Shown in pieces: positions 48,716-60,425 of a stretch of DNA of 64,000 nt. Origin of the DNA: Lithospermum erythrorhizon (Eukaryota; Streptophyta; Magnoliopsida; Boraginales; Boraginaceae); assembly GCA_019722365.1 (NCBI GenBank), contig JADFUC010001351.1:248001-312000 (forward strand), written 5' to 3'. Every line of letters begins with the position of its first letter. The stretch's first letter is position 1. The notes under the pieces were generated by a model. That model was not told where the DNA came from and ran no database searches. It saw nothing but the letters and a program-made list of their open reading frames with translations. A program made the position numbers and the translations under genes.

Positions 48716-51700
48716 GGTTCCCTTTGATATATTAAATCACACCTCTACACGTATACAATTTTGAATAACAAACAATTGAGTAATACTTGTGAAAAATGAC
48801 TTTTAATAAGACTTGAGTTCTAACCTCTACTAGACTTAAATGTGAGGCACGTCAATTGCCCAGTTTGTATGTTCACACACAAATCGGGATCGAGGATATG
48901 TAAGTCATTGAACGATAAATCTAATCGAGCAAGAAAGATATATAGACTATATAAAAAATATCAAGTTCTAAATTACATCATCGATAATTTAGTAATGTAT
49001 TATCCGAGGAACGAGACATCACTCCGATCTTAAAAGCATACTTGATAAAGATAATGGCAAAGTTAATTGTGTTTAAATGTTTAAACACAAATTGATTTAA
49101 ATCTTTCAATTTTGTATACCAAAAGCAAATTTCATTCTACCTTAGATGTGTCACTAGTTGAGCGATATAAGTAGGAATGTGTCTATTGTAGTCGAATTAA
49201 TAACGAATCGAATAAATTGCCATATCAAGGTTGTTGCACTTACGCTTAAAATTAAATTTATCTCATACTTAGCTTTAAAACAACTCAAGAGTTATGTTTG
49301 AGAAAAAAACTTTGATATGTCTCGTTTGGGATAAGTTTAATATTATGTCATCAAGTAGATATAATTTAACATGAGAAATAATGTTGATATTATGTCATCA
49401 TGTACATAACTAGAAGAAAATGGTATTTATTTCCATCTACTATAGAATTACAATTTATTGTATGTATAGTATTTTCATTGTGAAGTATAAAATGTGGAAG
49501 TTAATATATGACTTGAATGTATTCAAGTGGCTCCTCAGTGAAACACCAATCCAAAGGTTAGAACTTTTCGATTATATCGTGAATATTATGTGACAATTCC
49601 CTACGTATCGCTAATCGCCTGAATTTTAGAAAGACATAATTGATGTTATGAATAAATCATACTCCCATAATACGGATTGAGGTCATCCGAGCTGAAACAA
49701 AATTGGAATATACGAGTCGAGTATATAACTCACTCTATTTTACCCGCTAGATGGGCGATTCATCGTATGCAAGAAACGTGTTTCCATTAAGCTGAACATA
49801 TAGTCATAAATTAATCAAGCATTTGGTTTTACTCAAGTTGAATATGTTCATCGGGTTGACTATGCTCATGTCTATTTCAAACTCATTCTTCTTTATTGAT
49901 TACCCAAAAGCTACAACAACACGCATGGAAACATCCAAAAAGAATGTCTTGGGCAATGATCGACGATGGATACTTGACATTGTTATCGAAGTTCACATCT
50001 CAAACGAATAAGCATGTAAGACTATTATACTATCAATATCCAAGTTGCAAACTTGAGGTACAAAATAATGGAGTTAGAATCTTCATCTTGATATTTTAAT
50101 TAAAATCAAAAGGGGTCAAGAGTGAAAATGAACCTTCAGTTTCTTAAAGGTTAGTGGGAGCACAACCGCATTACAAATATTTTAGACGCTTGAAAGTACT
50201 AAATGAATCCTCACAATAACCTTGAAAGGAATGGTAACGAATTGGATTCTGTACATTCATGAGTCTGACATATATATGTGACATATGCTAATATTAGTCA
50301 CGAAATATAAGCTTAGATGACATTTTCTTGTTAAGTTATAATGCCACATGAAGCACTGAGGTGAATAAAAATCTATGATAAAGTTAGATTCTATGGTAGA
50401 CATATTCTCTATCGACAAGAAAACTCTATTCGAGACCGCTCCCACAAAGAATGACCTCACGGATCGAGAAATGTAGCTTGGAATCTATGATTCAATCAGA
50501 CAGACATCGTGATCACGTGTTGTACATCACTTTACCATGATATAGCACAATTCCCATAATAGAATCATGAGATTTTACTAAAGATATTCACGCTGATTCG
50601 AATACGACAGTAACTTTTAAGAGAATGTAGATAACTCTCATGGAAACGGACCGCTGTTGGTTTTACCTCGAACCGAATGTGAGAATAGTGTCATGGACAC
50701 TTTTCCCATGTTGAACATCGCTAGCTGGCAATTCATGAATGAGGCTGAAGCCCAGTATACTCGGAGAGTAAACTAAAGAAGCTTGAATTGGCCAATGTTA
50801 TTAAAGAACGTGCATTTAATGAGATAGACAAGCGAACATACTTTAACAAGGCGGTGGAACCTCAATAATAATCTCGAGAAATGGCTAACCGCCATAAAAC
50901 CTAAGATAGTCTTCTACATATACCAAAACGAGGTTTTTTCCCTTGTCAGACTTAACTAGTGTGGTCTCGACCAATCAGCGAAGCGGGTATTTGCGGCAAA
51001 CTGTGACCTGTGATGGTAATGTCCACAAGCTAAGGTAGAAACTTACGGGCAAAAAAGGTTTAAAACCCATTTTTGCCTAAAGTTGTATACATGAACTTAC
51101 ATCGATAATTTTAGCCATCGCCGACTTCATGGTCGAGACTAAGTGACGGACGTAGTTAATTTCACTCTCAGAAGTAGCTGATAAAGACGTGATTGTAATC
51201 ATTGGCTTCCGTCTTTGTATGTCCTAAAGCGTCCTAAGAGATTCATGCAAGCTTAAGGATCTATGGACTCAGCAAGCATCTCGGTGTCATATATTCTTCT
51301 CGTGATTAAATAAAAGTTTGGATTTCACGAGATTCGAAGAAGAAATCAACAATGCAAGGTTCAGCGATTAGTTCATTTACTTTCTCGATTAAGTTAACTA
51401 AATGATTGAACAAGTGTGAATATTATTTTATAATCGATGAAAGTTAAACGTAATATATGAATGTATAATTAATCTTTATATAGTCATTTATTATTTCACA
51501 GCTGGGTTGAAATAATAAATTTCAAGGCAAGTCTAGCTTAGATAGGCAACTCAGTTTCGTTGATAAGAAAACCTCTTCAAGTCTGTAAAATGTAAGATAC
51601 CTATTTTCCTCGGCCTTGATGTCACGATTTTGGGGCAACTAGCATTTGACGAGCAGCATAGTGATTGATTGATGATCGATTTTCTTGATCAGCGAGAGTT

Positions 51701-52230
51701 TGTAAGTCTAATCAATTCATGGCCTCTGTCAGCTTGTATAACTGAGGAGACTGTTTTCACAAAATCATAAGATATGTAGATTCCTGTTCAATGAATTTTG
51801 TTTAGAATCAAGTGAAGTTTACACATTCTGTGACTACAGATATAAATATATATATGTTATATTTAGCTAAGCAGGTTTTGACTTACGCTTTTCAAATCCA
51901 TTCCGCCTTAAACGGGATCATAACGACATATGTTAGGGGTGACACGTTAAGTATATCCGTAGATGTTGATATATTATGTGAGATTTGTCCATCCTTGATA
52001 TACATGTGTATCTCGTGCCTCTCTGAGAATCATGGCCGATGAGGCGCACTTCCGATTGCTTGCCAAGATGGTTTCATAGTTCGAGTAAAAGTCGGGGTGT
52101 TTCATGACACACTTCTTATGGTTACCAGGACTAAAGATCGCGGCACAAAATGAATTGTGGGAAAGAATCGCTCAAGGCAAGCCGAGAGCGCTGGAAATCA
52201 ACAGTTATTGCCTCCCATTTACTATGTCCA
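48716..52230. other. Decayed DNA, probably transposon-derived
   Basis: Open frames are short, all under 80 codons, and I could not align them to retrotransposon domains. The position directly before an LTR-like sequence at 52231 suggests degraded internal retrotransposon sequence, but this is inference. No RNA gene was seen. Confidence 0.35.
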
Positions 52231-53245
52231 TCGGGCGATACAATCATTAACAATTCATTTACTAGTTTAATAATGTGATTACATAAACGGAACATTCAAC
52301 CAGAAGTAATTGTAATTACTAGTCGGGTTCTCACTTATAATACCATGGTTATGCCAGATTGCTAGATCCCATGTGCATACGTAGCTTATAATAATATTAA
52401 TGGTCTATTATTATACGACCGTTATTATCCTAACCTGTATGTCACACTCATACAAAATACGCTGAAGTTACTTCATGTATGAAATAAAACCGCATTTACT
52501 AAATCAGTTGATCGAATCAACGAGATTCCACCGGGATAATTATATCATACCTAGTAATGTAAATAAATCGGAGCATCCTCTCGAATTAATCGAATTGCTA
52601 GATCAATTAATTAATTTGTTAATCTAACTCGCTTTTTAATTAAACTTGATAAGATTAATTAACGAGTTGGTTGAGTTTATTTGTTTGACTTGTTAAGCTC
52701 AATCAAATATTCATGAGTTTTTTTATTTGAATTGGCTTGATAAGACTAATTAAATAAACAGGGTTTTGCTTTTAGTAAACTTGACTCGTTTAGTTAACTA
52801 GCTTAGGTTTTATGTGAGCTCTATATATCTTCGTAGGGCCTTTACATGAAAAACCTAACGCAACAAATTTTTTTAAAAACCTTAACCTCCATCTCATAGA
52901 ATTTTCGCCTCCCTCCCTCCCCCTCCAATGAGGAGCCGATTATTTCCTATTAGACAAATCAAAGTTTTGATTTGTTCTCTTCTTATCCAATTGTTATCCA
53001 GCTTCTAAAGAATCTAAGTTGGTTGATTCAACCCTCCTAGCTTTGGAAAGAATTCAGACGCACTACAATCAAGTCACAAAGATATCGTTATCTGGAAGGA
53101 GGTTTCGTGAAAGCACTGTCAAGTGATTAATCTCACGAACAAAGTATTCGATTAATATAGATGAATATATATTTCAGCTTTGCCAAGTAAATTTAAATGG
53201 ATAATGATATGGTTTTTTTTAAGTTTTAAACAAGTTTTGCATAGA
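52231..53245 (+). repeat. LTR-like copy (family A)
   Basis: Related along its length to the solo LTR at 13720-14606. It shares AACAATTCATTTA, ACTAGTCGGGTTCTC, TTGCTAGATCCCATGT, CGCCTCCCTCC and GATTCAACCCTCCTA. A TATA-like CTATATATC lies at about 52821. It is followed by the shared block at 53250. Confidence 0.7.
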
Positions 53246-53249
53246 AAAT

Positions 53250-54160
53250 TCCTTCAATTTCTTCATATAAAACCTCTGAAGATTGTTGCTTTTCGAGGAG
53301 AAACTATTGTGGATCACCAAAAATATTTAAAACCATCAACTCTAAGTCCAAACAGTGTCTAAATTAAAGAACGGGAAAGAATACAAAAATTCTTCAACTT
53401 CATCACCAAAATAGTTTCTTAACATATCGAACAACGCTGAATTATGTACAAAAGAAGTAGTACTTTAGGTTCAAAATCCAAGAACTGAATATTCGGGATC
53501 TCATAAATAAAGTAAACTACATGATTGAGCCTCAAAAGCCCCTGTTGTAAATCATGTGCATTTATTATGAACTCCAACCCCGTCCGCCATCGTGAAACAC
53601 GGAGTAAGCAACTAAAGCACCCCTCGACAAAGATGTGCCCTATCCTCTCGAAGGCATTAACACTGCCTTCCTGGATAAAGCCTAATAAAGACTAACCAGC
53701 CTTACTGCACGAGATCAAGACGCTAGCGCCTCCTCATAGACATATACTAAACTGCCTAAGTTCCACGATTCAAGTCTAAAGACCATTTATCAAAGCCTTT
53801 TATACCGCTAAGCGCCTCCCTGCCTCGGAACATATCCAAGTCAAATACCAATCCAAAGGCTCACGCCTTCTATCCAGCTTCTGTGATCACCGATCCATAT
53901 GTCCATCCAAATTTTGTGATCACATAACTGCTCAAGATAACCAAATTTCCATAAGAGGGAGCCCTAAACTAAGACTCAACCAAATCAAGCTTCAAGATTA
54001 TACCAAGTTTCCAAGTTCAAAGATCTCGTTAACTCAAAGAATCCTTCTGCTTAGAATCAATACATCGATGAATTTAACCCCAATCACTGATAAATCAAGC
54101 TTTTTTATTTCAAAAGAATTTTCCAAAAAGGTTTTATTAAATTGGTGCAAATCATAAATA
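53250..54160 (+). repeat. 0.9-kb block, copy 1 (probable retrotransposon leader)
   Basis: Similar to 57770-58690 with many indels. Shared pieces are GAAGATTGTTGCTT/CAAGATTGTTGCTT, AAAGTAAACTACATGATT / AAATAAACTATATGATT, GACTAACC, ATCCAGCTT and TTTCCAAAAAGNTTTTATT. No coding frame is conserved between the copies. The block follows an LTR-like sequence in both places, so it may be the untranslated start of an internal region. Confidence 0.65.
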
Positions 54161-55039
54161 CAAAATCTTCTATACAGAGGTAATGACTAATAAAGGTAAA
54201 TGAGGGGTAATGAATTTTTCTAGAAAACAAAAATAATTGTTTAATTAGATTCCTTCCGATTCACTCTATTTCTCTCCGGAGCAAATGGATCTGAAAGGTC
54301 AATTATGATAGGGTATCAAATACCGAATAAACATAATATAAGCTCAATTTTATACAACCTATACAATATATGACAAAAAAGTGAAAAATGAATCACAAGA
54401 GACAATATAGTACTACTTAACATTTTGAAATTTTTGGGGAAACACTTTCAAGGCCATTCAATAATGATATATTTCATGTTGCAACCTCATTAGTGGGTTT
54501 CAACTTTAGTATTAGCTTTTGTTGTACGATCAAAGTGAAAAAGAAGCCGATATAGCAAACTTAATGCTTGTCAAAAAACACAAAATTGTTTATTATTGAG
54601 GAACCACTTATAAATTAGTATAATATATACCATAATTTGTAATAATTCTTACCGATAATTAAAAAATATACTGGACGTTCTCATAGTTCTAGTTTAATCT
54701 ATGAATGGGTGAATTATTTGTTTGAAATTATTATCTAACAAAAATTTTAAATCCAATAATTAGATCCAATTTGCTAGTGAAAGACTTCAAGCAGCCAATT
54801 TAATAGACATTAATCTGAATGACTCCAAGATTGCATCATATAAGCAATAGTAGTGGAAGGCTTATCTTCTAGCAATATCGACAAGAACAACCGAGTCATC
54901 CGAAATTATCCTTGCTACAAGTTCACCTCATGTCCCCACAAACTGATCTTTAGTGGCCTCTTTGTTTAGACTACTACTTGTTATCTCCATCTTGAAAGCT
55001 ATATAATCCCACTTCAATGACAAATTCTAGATTGGATTA
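54161..55039. other. AT-rich DNA between repeat blocks
   Basis: No supported coding or RNA gene. The minus strand near 54840-55000 may continue the RNase H-like fragment but is too damaged to call. Confidence 0.35.
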
Positions 55040-55330
55040 ATGGATGAGAATGCAAAATTGAAGTGTATCACCATTTACTAATTACTGGACGGTATCTCAA
55101 TTTGCCTTCGGTTCCCCCAACCTCGCTCGACAATCTAAAACATCCTTGGCAAATGCTTCAGCTTGTTCGGCCTTCATAAATCCAAGAATTTGAGCAGATT
55201 CCCACTCCCACTTTAAACCCCACGCTACCTGAGAATTGTGGCTCATCTCTAGGCGAGTCTCCGGCAGAAACGGCTAACACATCCAAAGTGAAGAAAGAAA
55301 TTGGCCCGTAATCCCCACTATTTTAGACTA
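55040..55330 (-). pseudogene. Possible RNase H-like (RVT_3) retroelement fragment
   Basis: Minus-strand translation gives SQVAWGLKWEWESAQILGFM then KAEQAEAFAKDVLDCRARLG. The AEAFA...L...LG pattern resembles the Glu-bearing helix of plant LINE-type RNase H domains. The expected downstream Asp-containing strand is obscured by stops. The call is tentative. Confidence 0.3.
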
Positions 55331-55379
55331 GACTAATCTGGAAATGACAAAGTATCAATCTCGGCTGAGATCAAGAATG

Positions 55380-55560
55380 GAAGTATGGAAGATGCGCCGC
55401 TCTAGCCCGATTCGACTAAGCCGACGTGACGCGCTTCTGGCTGCTACGACTCCGGGCAGAGGGCCTCCCGGCCCTGCGGCACGGCTGCCGCCGCACGGAT
55501 TCCCCGCGGCCGACGCGACCGCTGGCCGAGACGCAACTGCAAGTTCATCTCCCATGTAAC
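55380..55560. other. Short GC- and CpG-rich island
   Basis: About 180 bp of strongly GC-rich sequence stands out in an AT-rich neighbourhood. All three plus frames and a minus frame are partly open for this reason alone; the translations are Ala/Arg/Pro-rich and not recognised. It could be a CpG-rich transposon part or a captured fragment. Confidence 0.5.
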
Positions 55561-56554
55561 TTTCATGCCGAGAATTTGGGTAGTCATGAAGTCATCGCTG
55601 ACCATACATTTTATGCTTACCCCAAATCATTCTAAACCGTCTAAAAACTTACACTCTTTCGAATTTTTCTAATTAATATTTTTATTTCTTAAAGTTAAAA
55701 TGATTTCGATCACAAATAACTCTTTAAATATAATATAAACAATCACAATAAAAATACGCCCATGTAGGGTATATCATACTAAACTCCAGATGCCTATCGA
55801 GATACAAATATTACTTTAATAATTTGATGTCTTCTGATTAAATGTATTGACGAATTGATCATCAATATAGTATCATCAAATTATTTCTATTTACGCTGCT
55901 TAAATTTTGGGCATTTATTTAAAAAGTATAATTTAAATTTTGCAGTATCCTAATAGAAAATTATTTGCATGAAATTAATGATTAATTAAAATAATAATAA
56001 TAATAATTCTACTAAAATCATACGATTATTTAACTCCATACCTATTATAAATAATTATAACAATAGCTCTACATAATAAAGAATAATAATAATTTTATAA
56101 AAATATATGATTATTTAACTAACACTATTATAATAATAATAATAATATATAACAATAATTCTACAAAAAACTATATTATTATTTGAATCCTACACAAATT
56201 ATTAATGATTGAAAAATGACATATTTATTTATAAAAAATCATAAATACGAAAGGAAAGAATAAATTAATAATATATAATATATGAGGCATATTCTCAAAG
56301 GAATCGAATCACGAAAGTTTATACACGTAAAATCGAAAAATAATACTATCTCTAACGCATACATTTGGAATCATTAAACATGCATCAGAGATAAATAAAT
56401 AAAATGAATAAAAAAGTCGACGACGCAATTATAAAGTATATATATGTCAAACGTATAATGACGTATCATTCTCAAACCGCATATACGTGTCAATGATTGT
56501 CTCCAATTGATAATTCCATGATATGCAATTATAAAGTACGCTGAATACTTAATA
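55561..56554. other. Very AT-rich stretch
   Basis: Runs of AAT/TAA triplets (around 55990-56165) and no gene. Confidence 0.5.
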
Positions 56555-56786
56555 CTACCTCCGTTTTTTTTATTTGACATTTTTATATATCGGCGCCGAT
56601 ATTTCTCGGCTCATTAATTACTAATTATATTATTTTAATCAATATAAAAGTTATATCATTGTATTCGCTTCAAAATAGCTTCCATAATATTTTTGTAATT
56701 TTAACATATAGTTTAAAAAATAATCGATAACAAAAAGCTCCACCTCGAGCATACGAAAAACGGCCAAATAAAAAACGAGTGAGTAG
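56555..56786. mobile_element. Stowaway-like MITE, 232 bp
   Basis: Left end CTACCTCCGTTTTTTTTATT and reverse-complemented right end CTACTCACTCGTTTTTTATT are inverted repeats. TA flanks both ends (56553-56554 and 56787-56788). It is non-coding. Confidence 0.75.
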
Positions 56787-57138
56787 TAGTTAATTCCTAT
56801 TAGAACTCCTAAGTTTTAGATTCTTAGATAGAAGGATAATTTAATAATTAATAGTGTGAAAATAGAAAAAATACAACATTTATTCACACTTTTATATATG
56901 TTAGTGATAAAATATTAACATCCCTTGATATTTCCTTTTCTTTATTAATTATGATACCCCCATCATTTCATTATTAATTAATAAATATCCATTATTCTCA
57001 CATTATTTCATTTTCAACGTCGATATATATTCATTTCATGTTCGTGGTATTACTAAACCAAAACAAACTAAATTATAATTGAAGAGCATTGATAATAAAT
57101 ACCACCAAAAGAAATTAAATTATTTCTAAGATCATACT

Positions 57139-57765
57139 TGTAGAGAGTAGAATTTTATGTTATTATTTTTAATTAAATTCACATTATTTGGATTAATTAA
57201 ATAAAGACCAAGCACACAATTACATGTGTTGATTAGGGTTTTATCCGAGCCTAAAATTAAAACCGAACACGTGGAAAATTAAGTGGTTCTCACATTTTAA
57301 TCACTCGAAATTAATTATTGTAGTAAAATTAGGATTATCATTAAATTAAACCTAATTTTATACCTATTATTATGAAAAATGGGCACAATATTACATTTAA
57401 ATTTTATTAAATAATAAATCGGCGAGGGTAAAAATCTAATAAAAATCCATTTTTCTAATAAACTGCTCAAAATCGGTGTCCCACAAAAAGAAATAATGAA
57501 AAAATCCAGATAAATCTCTTTACCCAAGAAGTAAAATTGGGCGCCAAATTGCCGTGGACATCAAGTTGAAATATAATATTATTTTAATAATATTCGATAA
57601 TCAACGGCAAGATCGTAATCCAAGCACCATCATGGTTAAACCAATCGAAGCAGTAACCCGAAAGCCTATAAATACTCCCCCACCCCATTTTCGAAAATCA
57701 TCCTGAAACACACAAAAAAATACAACAAAAAGCTCATGAGAAAATTTAAAGTTATGCTAACAACT
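57139..57765 (+). repeat. LTR-like copy (family C), plus orientation
   Basis: Starts TGTAGAGAGTAGAATTTTAT and matches the reverse complement of 42757 downward: ACATGTGTTGATTAGGGTTT and TTAAACCTAATTTTA are shared. A good TATA (CTATAAATACTCCC) lies at 57667. The far end is uncertain because it runs into the shared 0.9-kb block. Confidence 0.65.
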
Positions 57766-57769
57766 CGTG

Positions 57770-58690
57770 GCGATTTTTTCATAGAAAACTTCCTCAAGAT
57801 TGTTGCTTATTCGTGAGAAAAATATCAAATCGCAACTCATAAGCCTAAACAAGTGCCTAAATTGAAGAGTCGAAACAAGCACACAAAAAATCTTCAAGCA
57901 ACTTCATACCAAAATAGGAGCCTGCACTAGGTACAAGGTTGAATTGTTGCACAAACGCTAAAGAGTTTCTCGTGATCAAGACTCAAAAACCACGAGAATC
58001 ACGATCTCGCATCTCATACATCAAATAAACTATATGATTAAGCTATAAATTCCCCTCGTAGTAAATCATAAAGTGTGATATGTTCGCATATCCCCTATCT
58101 AGTCAAGGCCGGAAACACTTTGAGTAAGCCGCTAAGACATCTTCTTGACAAAGACAAGTATATTCTCATGACAAGAAATAAATATCCGGCTCCATGATAA
58201 TGACAAGACTAACCCGCCCACAGACGATATCAGTTCCCTGCTAAGTGCCCTCTTGTTGCATACATAGCCAAATCAAGTCGAAGTCCCATTTAATTCAAGT
58301 CTATAGACCAAGATCGCTCCTCGCATACCATACCTGATATACGCCAAGTGCCCCCGACTGACTATATCTAAGTCAAGACTAAGTCCAAAGACTCAAGCCC
58401 TATCCAGCTTTAGATCACTGATCCGCACTTATCCAGATCATACAACGATCCAAGACAAATCTAGCTCAAAATTCTGTGATCACATAACGATCCAAAGACA
58501 AATCCAAATCCCCACAAATAAGCTCCTAAATCAAGTCCAAGATCAAGTCCAAGACTACATCAAACTTAAATCCAAAGATCTCAAGTGAAAAATCCGCTGA
58601 GAGAATAACATTGACAATGAACCCCAATCGATTTGATAAATTATTTTTTGAACCTAAATAGATTTCCAAAAAGATTTTATTGTATTAGTG
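57770..58690 (+). repeat. 0.9-kb block, copy 2
   Basis: Partner of 53250-54160, lying about 4.5 kb away in the same orientation. Within it AAGTCCAAGA/AAGTCCAAAGAC-type phrases recur, giving an internally repetitive look. Confidence 0.65.
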
Positions 58691-59669
58691 TGTATATTTA
58701 TAAATAATAAATTTTTTCTAAATAAATGCATTTGTGTACATGTTAGAATCAAGATGAATTTAGTTGACATGAAAATGAGTAAATTACGTTTCATTGGATA
58801 TGTACAGCAATTGAACCTATTTAATAGGAAAAATATATACTTTTCCTTTTCATTACTATTGATTTCTTTGATGATAGCCACTGTTTTACAGAGAAAAAGT
58901 ATGGAAACGAGAGGAAAGATACTTTTCAATTTTCTTTTCTGTTTTGTTGAATTACTAGCAAGTGGAAGATACTTCATGTTTTTGCATCGGACGAACTTGA
59001 TGAGCAAATGCAATTGACCTTAATAAAATTGTGCACAATGACATGTCACAAGCTGAGTCAAGAAAACAACCACTAAATTAAAAGAACTCAATTAGAACAT
59101 TATAATATACACTTGTATGATATTGATTTGCCAAGGCAGGTAATGTTGGTGACCTTAACAAAGACTATTTGATCAATATTCACCAATGGTGATCAGCAAT
59201 ATATGGTTATGGCCCCCCAAAAAAGAAACATCATTAGTGAAGTGGGTTTGGAATTTAGCTTCTATGAATAATATAATAAAAACACATCATGCCTTAGCCA
59301 ATTTAGATTAGGCTTGGTTTGATGTATGTTCAAAGGCGAAAGAGAAGGCAATGGAAGTGAAAGAAAATACTCCGTAGTAGGGTAGATATGGGTCACAATT
59401 GATGTCACATTAATGAAACAACTGTGCACGATCATGTTCAATATTAAAGTATAATTTTACCATCAAATTATTGGGATTACAAATTAAACTGATAAAATAT
59501 TACTCCCATCACCCCATGAAAATTTAACAATTTTAAATTTTAATGGTTGTATTTTGAATTCTGAACTTAGTTATGTTTATATACGTTGTCTAATATCTGG
59601 AGAAAAAATCTCAAATTCTAGCATTTTAAATTACTTTATGAACATGATAATTTGGATTCTCATAAAGTG
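58691..59669. other. Intergenic DNA
   Basis: Overlapping open frames of 109 codons (plus) and 119 codons (minus) at 58654-59017 arise from one AT-rich segment. Neither shows a recognisable domain, and I do not call them genes. Confidence 0.4.
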
Positions 59670-60425
59670 AAACGCCCCATCTGGTAGCCGCTGGGCCCTC
59701 TCGGATCAATATATAAAGGTCCCGGGCTACTTCTATCGCCACTGGCTTTTAGAAATAAACCTCATATACTCTTATCACAGACGTGCCTGTACTCATGTAT
59801 AATATTTTAACTCCGACGTTAAATCTGCGAAGTATAATCCCACCGAGAAGCGGTTACACGCGAGGAGAAGGTTAGCGACACGCCCCCACACCTAGCTGTG
59901 TTCTTTCCGTTAATATATAGCGCCTCGAGCTACTCTCTATCACAATTGGTTTGAGAGTCAACCCTCATGCACTCTAATCACAGACGTAGCCCAGCCCGCG
60001 CGATAAAAGACACATGTAATCCTCGCCGATAGTTAAATTCCTACGAATGCCGCCAAGCGAGGGGTTACACGGACGTAAGAGGTGTTAAAGTCGACATCGC
60101 CCCACATCTAGTCGGGTGTCCTCCCCGTTAATATATAAGATCTTTGATACTCTCTCTATCACACCGATTTTAAAGTTATGAACTCATACTCTTATCATGG
60201 TATCGTGAGTCGTAATCTACTGCATAGATAAGCATGTATGTAATCCCACTATGTTAACTGCAAGAAATGCCAACGGCGAGCAATCCTCGGTGAGGGGTTA
60301 AGGCTAGAGCTAAAGTCGACACGGCCCCATTAACGTAGTTGTTCGCATCCTCTCGCATTAATATATAAGCGCCTCGCTACTTCCTCTATCATTAATTGAT
60401 TTTAAAGTTAGAATCTCACATTGCC
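59670..60425. repeat. Tandem array of about 204-230 bp units, TRIM/short-LTR-like
   Basis: AATATATA marks each unit at 59708, 59912, 60130 and 60360 (spacings 204, 218 and 230). Units share GCTACTCTCTATCAC or close variants, CTCATACTCTTATCAC, CGAGGGGTTACACG-like and CCCCACACCTAG-like pieces. In the third unit CTCTTATCA is followed by TGGTATCGTGAG (about 60199), close to the TGGTATCAGAGC tRNA-iMet primer site. This suggests that the units are short LTRs. On the minus strand the second unit shows CCAAT about 30 bp before the TATA-like word. Confidence 0.65.

Noticed and set aside
58654..59017. Overlapping 109- and 119-codon frames on opposite strands
   Set aside because: AT-rich, both strands open, no recognisable domain, no splice or promoter context.
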